A stretch of DNA of 64,000 nucleotides from JAHEGP01 sp963751595 (GTDB lineage: Bacteria; Pseudomonadota; Gammaproteobacteria; Pseudomonadales; JAHEGP01): contig CAVVVC010000007.1 in the NCBI GenBank assembly GCA_963751595.1, forward strand, positions 124,001 through 188,000, read 5' to 3'. The translations under genes were made by a program, and so were the position numbers. Below the pieces are notes generated by a model. It saw only the letters and a program-made list of their open reading frames with translations, made no database searches and was not told where the DNA came from. This document shows positions 54,392 to 63,206 of this stretch, piece by piece. Within the stretch, counting starts at the first letter, position 1; the number at the start of each line of letters is the position of its first letter.

Positions 54392-54488
54392 CGGGCCTGA
54401 CCGTAGCGCCAGGGTAAAAGAAACAGGCCTGCCACCGTGAGTCTATTTTGCGTTGGCATGGCAGCGATCTGAAAGCTGCCACAGGACT

Positions 54489-54517
54489 CGGGAACGCATC
54501 GACTGGCCGCGTTCCCG
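54489..54517 (-). terminator. Hairpin after gapA
   Basis: A perfect 9-nt stem, CGGGAACGC (54489-54497) with GCGTTCCCG (54509-54517) and 11-nt loop, begins 17 nt past the gapA stop. No T-tract follows, so termination may be partial and let glk be read through. Confidence 0.5.
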
Positions 54518-54534
54518 GCTGTGGCCGGGGAGGA

Positions 54535-55536
54535 TCAGCCCCATTTGCTCATGATAGCGATCAGATCCACCACCCGGTTGGAGTAGCCCCATTCGTTGTC
54601 ATACCAGTTGAGGGTTTTGACAAAGCGCCCGGCATTGACCGATGTAAAGGCCGGGTCATAGATGGATGAATAGGGGTTGCCGATAATATCTGAGGATACC
54701 ACGGGCATATCCAGATACTGCAGGATGCCGCTCATCGTTGGCGACCCGGCAGCCTCGCGCACCACCTGGTTGATCTTGTCCGCGGTCACTTCGTTTTCAA
54801 GCTCGACGTAAAGATCGACCACCGAGCCGTCGGCAACGGGAACCCTGGCGGCGATACCATCGAGTTTGCCCTGAAGCTCGGGCATGACCTTGCCCACTGC
54901 CTTGGCGGCGCCGGTGGAGGTGGGAATGATGTTTTCCGCCGCGGCGCGGCTGCGACGCCAGTCCGAGTGGGGCACATCCGCAAGGCGCTGGTCGTTGGTA
55001 TAGGCGTGCACGGTATTGATGAGGCCCTCGACAATTCCGAAATTGTCGTGCAATACCTTCGCCATCGGGGCCAGGCAGTTGGTGGTGCAGCTGGCGTTGG
55101 ACACGATCTTGTGATCCGGGTTCAGTCCGGCGTCATTGACCCCCAGCACTACTGTGTAGTCGATTTCATCCTTGGCGGGAACCGTCAATATGACACGCTG
55201 GGCCCCGGCCTGGAGGTGGGCGTCGATCTGCTCGCGCTTGCGAAAAATACCGGTCGCCTCAACTACCACATCGATTCCGAGGTCACCCCAGGGCAGTTTA
55301 TGGGGGTCTCTTTCACTGAGCATGCGAACCCGGCTGTCCGGAGTAATCAGATGATCATCCTGTAGTTCCAGTGATTTGTTGAAACCACCCATGATGGTGT
55401 CGTACTGCAACAGATACCGTAAGGCGTCGTGCTCGAACAGGTCGTTGATGGCGACGATATCGATGTCGTCACGCTTGTCGAGGATGCGAAAAACCGAACG
55501 CCCAATACGCCCAAAGCCATTGATAGCTACTTTCAT
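54535..55536 (-). CDS. gapA: Glyceraldehyde-3-phosphate dehydrogenase (active form)
   Basis: 333 residues. NAD motif INGFGRIGRSVFR, catalytic Cys150 in VSNASCTTNCLAP, catalytic His177 in TVHAYTNDQ, phosphate-site PTSTGAAKAVGKV and ARVPVADGSVVDL, and the terminal NWYDNEWGYSNRVVDL. All residues required for oxidative phosphorylation of GAP are present. It begins 4 nt inside the stop of the upstream GAPDH-like gene, so translation of the two is coupled. Confidence 0.97.
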   Translation of the reverse strand: MKVAINGFGRIGRSVFRILDKRDDIDIVAINDLFEHDALRYLLQYDTIMGGFNKSLELQDDHLITPDSRVRMLSERDPHKLPWGDLGIDVVVEATGIFRKREQIDAHLQAGAQRVILTVPAKDEIDYTVVLGVNDAGLNPDHKIVSNASCTTNCLAPMAKVLHDNFGIVEGLINTVHAYTNDQRLADVPHSDWRRSRAAAENIIPTSTGAAKAVGKVMPELQGKLDGIAARVPVADGSVVDLYVELENEVTADKINQVVREAAGSPTMSGILQYLDMPVVSSDIIGNPYSSIYDPAFTSVNAGRFVKTLNWYDNEWGYSNRVVDLIAIMSKWG

Positions 55537-56549
55537 TTTGAAACCTCCTTGCTATCCAGTTCCCGATACAAGCGCACGACGTCGAGGGTCCTGCAGGCAT
55601 GGCCCAGGCTTTCATACCAAACCAATGACTTGACCATGCGGGACCCGGATTTGAGCGTTCCCTTGAGGTCGAATACCACTGAGTGGCGGTTGCCGATAAC
55701 GTCGGATGAGACGATTGGGTCTGCGACCGTGGTCACTACTCCCGGGAAGGCCCCGCAGGCGGCGGCCATGGCATTGTTGATGTCCTCCGCCGTGACGTCG
55801 CCGTTGCTCATCACGGTACTGAGGTCAAGCATCGAGCCGCGCTGCACCGGCACGTTCAGTGCGTGCCCGGTCAACTTGCCCTCAAACTTGGGTAGCAGCT
55901 TTGCCACCCACTGGGGCGACTGGCTGGTGTTGGGAATGATGTTCTCCGCCGCCGAGCGGCTGCGGCGGCTGTCCTTGCCGGCGTAGTCCTGCAGGGGCTG
56001 GTCGCTGCTGTAGGCATGAATGGTGGTCATGGTGGCGTTCTCAATGCCCAGCGCCTCGTCCAGAATCTTCAGCGTTAGCGCCAGCGCCGTGGTGGTTGCC
56101 GATCCCGACGATACCAGGGTGTCGCTGGCTTTGGCGCTATCGGAATTTACTCCCGGTACCAGCAAACGGTCCAGCGAGTTGTCCGGCAGGGTCGTGGTAA
56201 TTACCCGTGGCGCGCCGCTGTCGAGGTGGTTTTGCAGCGGGTCGGCGCTGCGGAACTTGCCGGTCGCGTCTATGACCACGTCAACTCCAAATACGTCCCA
56301 GGGCGTTTCACCGGGCACGTCGTTCTGCAACATTCGGGTTTTAAAGGTGGGATTTGTCAGGTAGTTGCCTTCCAGCTGACAATCATCAGCCCCCTCACTG
56401 CGCAACAGATAGTGCAGGATATCGGCTTTACCGAGATCTGCGACCGCGACGATCTCCAGGTCGTCGCTTTCTGCGGCAAGGTGATAGAGCTGTCGGCCAA
56501 CCTGGCCGAACCCCATGATACCTATTCGAGTTTTTGAATTATTGCTCAT
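55533..56549 (-). CDS. GAPDH-like protein lacking catalytic cysteine (probable pseudoenzyme)
   Basis: 338 residues from ATG 56549 (AGGA 8 nt upstream). It is a full-length GAPDH fold: GIMGFGQVGRQLY replaces the NAD loop and MTTIHAYSSDQP keeps His178. But the catalytic Cys position is Ala151 (SGSATTTALAL instead of SCTTN), the phosphate site STGAAK is TSQSPQWV, the Arg in ARVPVADGS is Asn (LNVPVQRGS), and NEWGYSN at the C-terminus has become ESLGHACR. So dehydrogenase activity by the usual mechanism looks lost. It is coupled to active gapA downstream (ATGA), which suggests a regulatory, scaffolding or hetero-oligomer role. That role is inference. Confidence 0.85.
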   Translation of the reverse strand: MSNNSKTRIGIMGFGQVGRQLYHLAAESDDLEIVAVADLGKADILHYLLRSEGADDCQLEGNYLTNPTFKTRMLQNDVPGETPWDVFGVDVVIDATGKFRSADPLQNHLDSGAPRVITTTLPDNSLDRLLVPGVNSDSAKASDTLVSSGSATTTALALTLKILDEALGIENATMTTIHAYSSDQPLQDYAGKDSRRSRSAAENIIPNTSQSPQWVAKLLPKFEGKLTGHALNVPVQRGSMLDLSTVMSNGDVTAEDINNAMAAACGAFPGVVTTVADPIVSSDVIGNRHSVVFDLKGTLKSGSRMVKSLVWYESLGHACRTLDVVRLYRELDSKEVSK

Positions 56550-56956
56550 ACGAAAAGTCCTGTTGCGGGTGCTATTGATGAATTCATCCATGCGGCCGAC
56601 AATTCGCCTGCGACGAACGAAGACTCTTATTGTAATTTGCGGGTGTGAAACTTTGATGAATCTATGGTGTGCGCTTCACTTACTTGATTTCGCATCGCAT
56701 CGAGAGCGTCACCAGGCCGACCGAGGCCCATACGTTAATACCCAGCCCGTTTGCTTGCAAGCGACGCATCCAAATGATGCGTGTCAGCTTGCGCTCGATC
56801 ATTTTTTCGCCGTTTCGCGGCCCATACACCAGCGCATATCCTCTGCTTGCCGGGTCTTCGTCTGAGCAAAGCAAGAAGGCGCCTGATGGAACCGGCCGGC
56901 CCGCTAAAGCTATAATGGTGGCCCACCCTACAACCCGCTACATAGGAAAACCGCCG
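56550..56956. other. 407-nt divergent intergenic region upstream of gap genes
   Basis: Holds the gap promoter on the minus strand, where TACAAT is visible with a poor -35, and on the plus strand a TATAAT at 56911-56916 ahead of the next gene. It also carries the minus-strand reading frame listed separately and a bipartite hairpin at 56757-56792 followed by six Ts at 56802-56807. Confidence 0.4.
56680..56874 (-). pseudogene. Possible gene remnant or small protein, minus strand
   Basis: A 64-codon frame that reads more like coding sequence than noise: RGYALVYGPRNGEKMIERKL, then WMRRLQANGLGINVWASVGL, with normal codon use for the window. It lacks a clear ribosome-binding site and I do not recognise the family. 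It may be the decayed end of a former gene or a small leader upstream of the gap operon. Confidence 0.25.
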
Positions 56957-57544
56957 TTGCTACGAATTACCGCGATTGCAATGACACTGCTGGCGTGCCA
57001 TGCCAATGCCACCGACCTGAGCCTGCTCGTGGGTTACACCGTGAGCGGGGATTTTGAAAACGTCGACACCCGGTCCGAGGTAGCGATCGACGAGACCCCG
57101 AGCTATGCCCTCGCCATCGACTTTCCCTATCGCAACAGGCCGGATCAGCGGCTGGGGCTGTATCTCAGCCATCAGGACACCGCATTTTCCGATGACGCTG
57201 CACTGGCTGATAGCGATGTCGCCATCACCCACCTGCAGTTCACGGCGATGACCCTTTGGCTGCGAGGGCGCTGGGAGCCTTTTGTGCTGCTGGGCCTGGG
57301 TGGTGTGCATTACGCCCCCGCCGATGCCAGCTTGAAGAGCCTGACGCGCCTGTCGGCGCAGGTTGCCGGGGGCTTCAACTACCAAGTGACTGACAGTTTT
57401 CTATTGCGAGGGGGGGTGCGTTGGGTACCAACGTTCTTTGACGGTAGTGGTGCCGCGTTTTGTGATGGGGGCTGTAGCCTGGGGATAAGCGGCACAGTGT
57501 GGAGCCAGGTGGTGATAGATACCGGGGTGCAGTTTCGGTTCTAG
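56957..57544 (+). CDS. Putative outer-membrane beta-barrel protein
   Basis: 195 residues if TTG 56957 is the start, supported by AGGA upstream and a compact signal peptide LRITAIAMTLLACHANA; ATG 56915 is the alternative but lies inside a TATAAT box. The mature protein has strands DLSLLVGYTVSGDFEN, QRLGLYLSHQDTAF, MTLWLRGRWEPFVLLGLGG and ends VIDTGVQFRF with a terminal Phe. Resembles small OmpW/OmpA-like barrels. A two-Cys loop AAFCDGGCS is present. Function unknown. Confidence 0.7.
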   Translation: MLRITAIAMTLLACHANATDLSLLVGYTVSGDFENVDTRSEVAIDETPSYALAIDFPYRNRPDQRLGLYLSHQDTAFSDDAALADSDVAITHLQFTAMTLWLRGRWEPFVLLGLGGVHYAPADASLKSLTRLSAQVAGGFNYQVTDSFLLRGGVRWVPTFFDGSGAAFCDGGCSLGISGTVWSQVVIDTGVQFRF

Positions 57545-57626
57545 CCCTTGATTGCCCCAAAGCCCGCGCCGGGCAACGGCACCCCCTTGTGCGACCCGGC
57601 GTTGTCCGTCCGCTTGCAACAGGCTG

Positions 57627-58778
57627 TCAGGCCGCTCTCAGTTGCAGGTTAATCTGCTTCAGCCGCTTTTGTTGCAGCTTGAGTGCATACTCAAGCTCGC
57701 GAAAGCCCGCTCGCAGATTGGTTTGCTCCCATTTGCGATACCAGTCATCCCGGGTTTCCACCAGCTTTTCCCGCCGGCGGGCATACCATTGCTCCCGCAG
57801 CGCTTTCCATTGTTGCAGGTTCTGCATGAATTGCTGGTATTCCTGCTCCAGGATGGCGCGTAGCTTTTCGGTGTGGATCGACAGCGCCAGGCTTTGCTCC
57901 GCGCGTTTGAACTGCATGGCGACAATCGCCTCCCGTATCTTGAAATCGGGGGTGCGGTTGAGGTCCCTGGCGAGGCCAAACCAGGAGGCTACCCTGATCA
58001 GCCACTTGGTGGGATCGAATTGCCACCAGCGGACGCCGTTGCGGTAGTCGCTTTGAAATTGATGGTGATAATTGTGGTAGCCCTCACCGTAGGTGAGCAG
58101 GGCCAGCACGCCATTGTCCCGTGCGCTGTTGCCGTCGGTGTAGGGTTGCTTGCCCCAGTAGTGCGCCAGTGAGTTTATGAAGAAAGTGGTGTGGTGACAA
58201 ATGACCAGGCGTAAAACTCCCGCCAGCAGCAGGTTGGCCAGCCAGTCGCCGGTCAGCCAGCCCAGGATCAGCGGCGGGATAAAGTTCATCGCCAGGGCGA
58301 CCGGGCCATAGTACTTGTGCTGCCAGACCACGATCGGGTCACGTTGGAGGTCGCGCACGTTGCTGAAGTCTTCCCTGCTGGAATCGTAGTCGCGGAGCAT
58401 CCAGCCAATGTGTGAGAACCACAAGCCCCGGTAAGCGCAATAGGGATCCTTTTCGAGGTCGTCGATATATCGGTGGTGACGGCGATGGCCGGAGGCCCAC
58501 ACCAGAATACTGTTTTGCAGGGTGGCGGCGCCAAACAGGGCCAGCGGCAGCCGAAGCAGGGCGCTTGCCTTGTAGGCATTGTGGGACCACAGGCGATGGT
58601 AACCCGCGGTGATCGAGATGCCGTTTGCCACCAATACCAGGGCGAACCCGAGCCAGGCACTCCAGTGGAAGCCATGGCTCAGGCCGTACCACGGTACCGC
58701 GATTGCAGCGACCAGAAATGTCCCCAGGAAAATACTGGACTGCAGCCACAAAAGTGGCGGTTTATCTTGGTTGTTCAT
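57627..58778 (-). CDS. Delta-9-type acyl-CoA/lipid fatty acid desaturase
   Basis: 383 residues from ATG 58778. Three His boxes of membrane desaturases: HRLWSH, HRRHH and HNYHH (GEGYHNYHHQF), with four membrane helices around them. About 100 C-terminal residues form a charged helix with coiled-coil pattern (RAILEQEYQQFMQNLQQW and RRREKLVETRDDWYRKW), longer than the minimal enzyme, also known in pseudomonad desaturases as I recall. Introduces a double bond into saturated acyl chains, adjusting membrane fluidity. Confidence 0.92.
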   Translation of the reverse strand: MNNQDKPPLLWLQSSIFLGTFLVAAIAVPWYGLSHGFHWSAWLGFALVLVANGISITAGYHRLWSHNAYKASALLRLPLALFGAATLQNSILVWASGHRRHHRYIDDLEKDPYCAYRGLWFSHIGWMLRDYDSSREDFSNVRDLQRDPIVVWQHKYYGPVALAMNFIPPLILGWLTGDWLANLLLAGVLRLVICHHTTFFINSLAHYWGKQPYTDGNSARDNGVLALLTYGEGYHNYHHQFQSDYRNGVRWWQFDPTKWLIRVASWFGLARDLNRTPDFKIREAIVAMQFKRAEQSLALSIHTEKLRAILEQEYQQFMQNLQQWKALREQWYARRREKLVETRDDWYRKWEQTNLRAGFRELEYALKLQQKRLKQINLQLRAA

Positions 58779-59038
58779 ACCACACGCTCGCTGGGCGATG
58801 GGCCATGCTGGCCCGGCAGGTGCCGGACATTGTTGCATCGCCAATTGTCAGAATCATACAGCCGTCATGCTCCCGACCCCAGCGCATTAACGGCGGGGTC
58901 TCAACGTCCTGATGCCTTCATTCTACCACTTTTAGACAACGGGCAAGGCAGTTTGTATCCAGCCTCGGCGGGCCTGCTGCTGCCTTTAAAGACCGGCTGC
59001 GCTCCGCTAAACCGTTGACGCGGGGCCGCTGTGGGGGG

Positions 59039-59290
59039 CTAGCCATTTGAGTTGATCTGTTTCAGCAGTGCCAGACCCTTTTCGCGTTGAGCGTGGCAGA
59101 CCGCGATCTTGGTCTCGATCTTCTTGCGTTGCTCGTCGCTTTCGCAATCGTCCAGCTTGGCCAGCAGGTGGCGTTCCTTTTTCTTCAGTTTGGCGAGCAG
59201 ATGCTTGATCGCCGCCTTTTCCCTGGTTTGTGCCCTCTGGTCGGCACTCAGCAATGCGCCCAGTTGCTGCTGGATATTTTTCAACTTCAT
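59039..59290 (-). CDS. Small coiled-coil protein, unknown function
   Basis: 83 residues, highly charged helix (KAAIKHLLAKLKKKERHLL, CESDEQRKKIETKIAVC). ATG 59290 chosen over an in-frame TTG further upstream. Two Cys residues. Starts 35 nt after the Na/Pi symporter stop and likely shares its transcript. No family recognised. Confidence 0.6.
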   Translation of the reverse strand: MKLKNIQQQLGALLSADQRAQTREKAAIKHLLAKLKKKERHLLAKLDDCESDEQRKKIETKIAVCHAQREKGLALLKQINSNG

Positions 59291-59325
59291 GGGGTCATCC
59301 CGTGGCAAATTGTGAAAATCGGAAT

Positions 59326-61122
59326 CTATTGGATCAGCTTATTCAGGTCGTCCTCTTCCAGTGCCAGCTGTTGCTCGGCGGTTTTCAGTTCGGCCTCCTG
59401 GCTCGCGAAAAGTTGACGCGCCATTTCTACCAAATTGGCAGAAATATCGTAGGTGTAGCCGTTGTCGTTCATGAGCGAGGTGGCATGCATCGGGCTGATC
59501 TGGCGTTTGCGAATCAGCTCGTCGAGGGCCTTTTCTCGCTGTCGGGTCGCTTCCTTGAGCTCAAGCGCGACCACGTCCGCGGACAGTACGGTGTCGCTGT
59601 CCGGCGCTTGTTCCTGAATGCTGTCGATCTCCCGCAGTACGGTGGCGAGCTGGAGGCGAATGGCGTCGTATTGCGCACGCAGGGCGTCATCGGTGGTGCG
59701 CAGGTTACGGGACAGGTTTTTGTGCAGGTGCTTCATATCCTTGACGGCTTCAGCAATGTTGCGGCTGGCTTCGCGCAAATCTGCCAGCTGATCCGACTCC
59801 TGCTGGGATAGTTGCCGCGCCTGGGCGTTACTGATGAATTCGACGATATCACTGTACAGCGGCTTGATGTGGCGCTCGTAGTATTCGTCTATGTCTACCG
59901 GCATCAGCCTGCGTGATTTGGCTACCGCCTGGGCCAGGTCATCCGCGGACTTGATGGTGCCTCGCTGCAGGCTCAAGCCATGGGCGATCAAGTGAAAGGC
60001 ATTCTCGTAGAGCCTGACCAGTTCCTTGCGCACCGCCTCGACCGCGGCCGCTGGCACTTCCAGGGTAGCCTCGTTGAGGTACATGGGCTGGGTCCGGTCG
60101 GTCGCCGGCGCTTTCACCACGCGTTCCAGGAAAACGACCATTCGCCCGATCAGCGGCGTCATGATGATCAGTCCGAGCAGGTTAAACAAGGTGTGGAAGA
60201 CCGCAAGCTTGAGGGTGTAGTCGTGGTCGCGAATGCCCACCGATTCCGCCACCCAGTCCACCGCCCAGATTAGCTGGGAAATCAGCAGAATCGCCAGGAG
60301 CCCGGTAGTCACGTTGAAAATGAGGTGAGCCACTGCCAGCCTTCTGCCTTCAATATTGGCGCTTAGCGCACCCAGCATGGCGGTGATGGTGGTGCCGACA
60401 TTAGCGCCAATGGCCAGCGCCATTGCATTTTCGTAGGTGATCTGCTGCGCTGCCAGGGCGGTGATGATCAGTACCAGGGTGGCATGACTGGACTGCAGTA
60501 CCACAGTAGCCATGATGCCGATCAGAGTGAACAGGAACAGGCCCGGATAACCCGAGACCGCATAGTTGGCCAGATCGATATTCTGACTGAACGCGTCGAA
60601 GCCTTCCTTCATGTAGTGAATGCCGAGGAACAGCAGTCCCAGGCCCGCCAGCCCGTGACCAATGCCCTTGAGTGCCTTCGAATCCTGGAATATCAGCAAT
60701 ACGCCGAATACCAGCAGCGGCATTGAGTAGGCGGCTATGTTGACCTTCAGACCAAAACCGGCCACCAGCCAGGCGCCTGTGGTCGTGCCCAGGTTGGCAC
60801 CGAAGATAATGCCGATGCCGGCCCCGAGGTCCATCAGGCCGGCGCTGAGGAATGATATGGTGATGAGGGACACCAGCGAGCTGGACTGCATGATCGTGGT
60901 GCTACTGATGCCCAGCAGAATGCTCTTCCACACCTTGTCGGTCGAGCGGCGCAATAGGGTTTCTAGGGTGCCGCCGGTAAACGCCTTGAAGCCCTCTTCC
61001 AGCGAGACCATCCCGAACAGGAACAGGGCCAGCCCCGCGGCAATGGTTTTAAAATTCGGGCTGATCCAAAACCCATAGGCCAGAACCAGCAGGATGGTTG
61101 GCAGAAGCAGCTTTCGCAACAC
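59326..61122 (-). CDS. Na+/phosphate cotransporter family protein (NptA/YjbB-like) with PhoU-like domain
   Basis: 598 residues from GTG 61122 (purine-rich GAGAG upstream); a TTG further upstream is possible. Two inverted transport repeats with the QSSS and QSSH signatures: TIMQSSSLVSLIT with GANLGTTTG, and VVLQSSHATLVLI with GANVGTTITA. About eight membrane helices, then from about 340 a PhoU-like helical domain. It moves phosphate with sodium. The direction cannot be read. Confidence 0.92.
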   Translation of the reverse strand: MLRKLLLPTILLVLAYGFWISPNFKTIAAGLALFLFGMVSLEEGFKAFTGGTLETLLRRSTDKVWKSILLGISSTTIMQSSSLVSLITISFLSAGLMDLGAGIGIIFGANLGTTTGAWLVAGFGLKVNIAAYSMPLLVFGVLLIFQDSKALKGIGHGLAGLGLLFLGIHYMKEGFDAFSQNIDLANYAVSGYPGLFLFTLIGIMATVVLQSSHATLVLIITALAAQQITYENAMALAIGANVGTTITAMLGALSANIEGRRLAVAHLIFNVTTGLLAILLISQLIWAVDWVAESVGIRDHDYTLKLAVFHTLFNLLGLIIMTPLIGRMVVFLERVVKAPATDRTQPMYLNEATLEVPAAAVEAVRKELVRLYENAFHLIAHGLSLQRGTIKSADDLAQAVAKSRRLMPVDIDEYYERHIKPLYSDIVEFISNAQARQLSQQESDQLADLREASRNIAEAVKDMKHLHKNLSRNLRTTDDALRAQYDAIRLQLATVLREIDSIQEQAPDSDTVLSADVVALELKEATRQREKALDELIRKRQISPMHATSLMNDNGYTYDISANLVEMARQLFASQEAELKTAEQQLALEEDDLNKLIQ

Positions 61123-61261
61123 GAAGTGACTCTCGGGCCGAATAGCCTCGGCCTTTGGCTTGCAGGATCCCCTGCGGTAACTGAGACACAACGATGGACG
61201 GTATGTCGGCCACTATTAAGCAGCTCTTATGATTCAGTGCGATATCATAACGCGGATGGCA

Positions 61262-61290
61262 AACAATAATAAGCGCCGGGTCGAAACCCG
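61262..61290 (-). terminator. Possible terminator of the BtrH-like gene
   Basis: On the minus strand a CGGGT/ACCCG stem with a 4-nt TTCG loop is followed by a T-rich tail (TTATTATTGTTT). It lies about 85 nt past the BtrH-like stop. Confidence 0.4.
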
Positions 61291-61374
61291 CCGTGTTTTG
61301 CAGCCGACACTCCCGACCTGACGCACCCTCAAACCGAAGCCCGAACGCATTGCCCTGAGATGCCCCGACTGCTG

Positions 61375-62418
61375 CTAGAGGAGAACGTCGGCGAGTCGAT
61401 TGAACAGCTCGGTTTCCTCCTCCAGAACGCCCGCCAATTGGCTATGGGCTGCGGTCCAGCCAGCTTCCTGCGTGGGGTCAGCGGACAACTGCTGCATGGT
61501 CGCGGAAAGGCCAGCCCAGTGCCCGGCGCTGAGGCCGGCTAGCTCGACGCAGTGCGCGGTGACCAGGTCCGGGCGCTGGGATTGTGCCCATGCCAGGAAT
61601 TGATGATACAGGTTCCTGAACAGGGCTCCCCCGGTGCCGAATCGGGTGATGGTATTGACCAGGTAAGCAGCATATTCGTGGGCGTCTACCTGGCTTTGCC
61701 AATGGGGAAGCTGCTGGCCCAGTCGTTTGATCCCGGCGAGCCCGCCGGCAACGGTAACGGTGTCGTCGTCCGCGCCCTGTTCGATCCACTGCACCTGGGA
61801 TTGGTCTGTGCCGAGCATGCGCTGGACGGATTTTTTGAGGGCGTGGGCGCAGGCATCCGGCAAGCTGTTGGCGACTCTGGATGACCTGAACTCGCCCCAC
61901 AAATTGGCCGTGGACATGCCGACTGGCGGGTTGCGACTCAGGCGCAAACCCTCCATCGAGCAACTTTGGATGGCGCTTTCGGTGCGGTCTGCGATATACA
62001 CCTGCTGGCTTTGGTCGTCGAAGCCCAGCAGGACAAATCGATGGCCGGGAAAATGCACCTTGAACTGGCGGTAGTCGAGGTAGTAGATGTCCCCCGACAG
62101 CATGGTGGGCTTACCATCCGCCACCTGGCAGCGTGCTGTTTGCCAGGCTTTTTCGTCGTCCTCTTCGGTGGATTCCTGATAATCCAGCCCCAGGGCTCCG
62201 GCGAGATCCTGCTCCATGCTTATGCTGCGCCCGAAAAGCATGAAGGGCGGTGTTGCCCCCGGGACATCGAACAGCAGACAGTCGAGGCCGGACCCGAGCC
62301 CGAATACCACGGCTTCCGGTAACTCGAGCCGGCAGTAATGGTAGAGCAGATTGCGCATCGCACCACTGCCGCAGTGTTCCGCGGTCAGGTTACGATAATT
62401 GTCGATCAGCACTTGCAT
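61375..62418 (-). CDS. BtrH N-terminal-domain protein (DUF4872 type)
   Basis: 347 residues. The N-terminus HCGSGAMRNLLYHYCRLELP followed by VVFGLGSGLDCLLF matches the BtrH-like domain, best known from butirosin biosynthesis, where BtrH transfers an acyl group from a carrier protein. The His-Cys pair at residues 15-16 is the conserved feature, and the rest contains a DUF4872-like half. No carrier protein or NRPS/PKS gene is nearby, so it may transfer or remove an acyl or peptidyl group in an unknown reaction. Single-gene unit. Confidence 0.78.
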   Translation of the reverse strand: MQVLIDNYRNLTAEHCGSGAMRNLLYHYCRLELPEAVVFGLGSGLDCLLFDVPGATPPFMLFGRSISMEQDLAGALGLDYQESTEEDDEKAWQTARCQVADGKPTMLSGDIYYLDYRQFKVHFPGHRFVLLGFDDQSQQVYIADRTESAIQSCSMEGLRLSRNPPVGMSTANLWGEFRSSRVANSLPDACAHALKKSVQRMLGTDQSQVQWIEQGADDDTVTVAGGLAGIKRLGQQLPHWQSQVDAHEYAAYLVNTITRFGTGGALFRNLYHQFLAWAQSQRPDLVTAHCVELAGLSAGHWAGLSATMQQLSADPTQEAGWTAAHSQLAGVLEEETELFNRLADVLL

Positions 62419-62598
62419 GGTCGGGCCGAAATCACTCGATTCAGGGGAGAGACCAGTGTAACAGTTCTGGCCTCCGGCAGCAGCGCAGGGTGTGTGTTGG
62501 GCTGGAAGCTTGCATCAGCAGCCGGAGGGGCGCTGCCGCGTCGAGGTCAGAATCCCGCGTCACTGGCGAGCAGGCAGTTAGCGTCCCGGATAGGCGTG

Positions 62599-63018
62599 TT
62601 AGACGTCGCCGATTTCGTCGACATCCTGCTGCCCCGACCACTTGCGTCGCAGATGGGACCAGGACATCCCCACCGCCAGCATGGCCGCCACCAGCACCAG
62701 CACGATCCAGGTGGTGGCGTGGTTGCCCTCGGTATTGATGATGCCATTATCGACCAGCACCCAGGCCAGGCAGGCGAAAAACGCGGAGCCGAGAATAATA
62801 CCCAGTCCGCCAATGGCCGACATGGTGGAGTGAATGAATACTGCCCAGGCAATCAGCAGGGTAACGCCGGCGAGGGCCATTCCCGAGGTGAAGTTGGCGT
62901 AGTTTTCGATCAGCCAGTGTGAGTAGGACTTGCCGGTGGGATTGTAGGTGGCAAGCACCAATGCCAGCGAAAAAATAAACCGGATAATGAAATCACCGAT
63001 ACTGAAACGTTTTGCCAT
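62599..63018 (-). CDS. DUF6524 membrane protein
   Basis: 139 residues, four hydrophobic segments. N-terminal RFIFSLALVLATYNPTGKS is the family mark as I remember DUF6524, then LIAWAVFIHSTMSAIGGLG and WIVLVLVAAMLAVGMSW. Function unknown. No operon partner. Confidence 0.72.
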   Translation of the reverse strand: MAKRFSIGDFIIRFIFSLALVLATYNPTGKSYSHWLIENYANFTSGMALAGVTLLIAWAVFIHSTMSAIGGLGIILGSAFFACLAWVLVDNGIINTEGNHATTWIVLVLVAAMLAVGMSWSHLRRKWSGQQDVDEIGDV

Positions 63019-63206
63019 GGTGGTCCCGTTGCCTCTACTGCTGCCAAATGGTCGGGCGCATTATACTCGTGTGCCGGCCCGTGGCCATAGCCAGGTGCCG
63101 ATGATGCGCTGCGCAGTCCTGTTACTCCCCGCTTGTCGGAACCAGTGGCTCCGGGGGTGGCAGTTGGGTAGTATGAGGCGGAGTGCGGGGGTGGGGACAG
63201 CGGCCA

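Noticed and set aside
56550..56956. HexR operator upstream of the gap operon
   Set aside because: A TTGTAATTT half site is visible near 56628 but the second half of the palindrome does not match.
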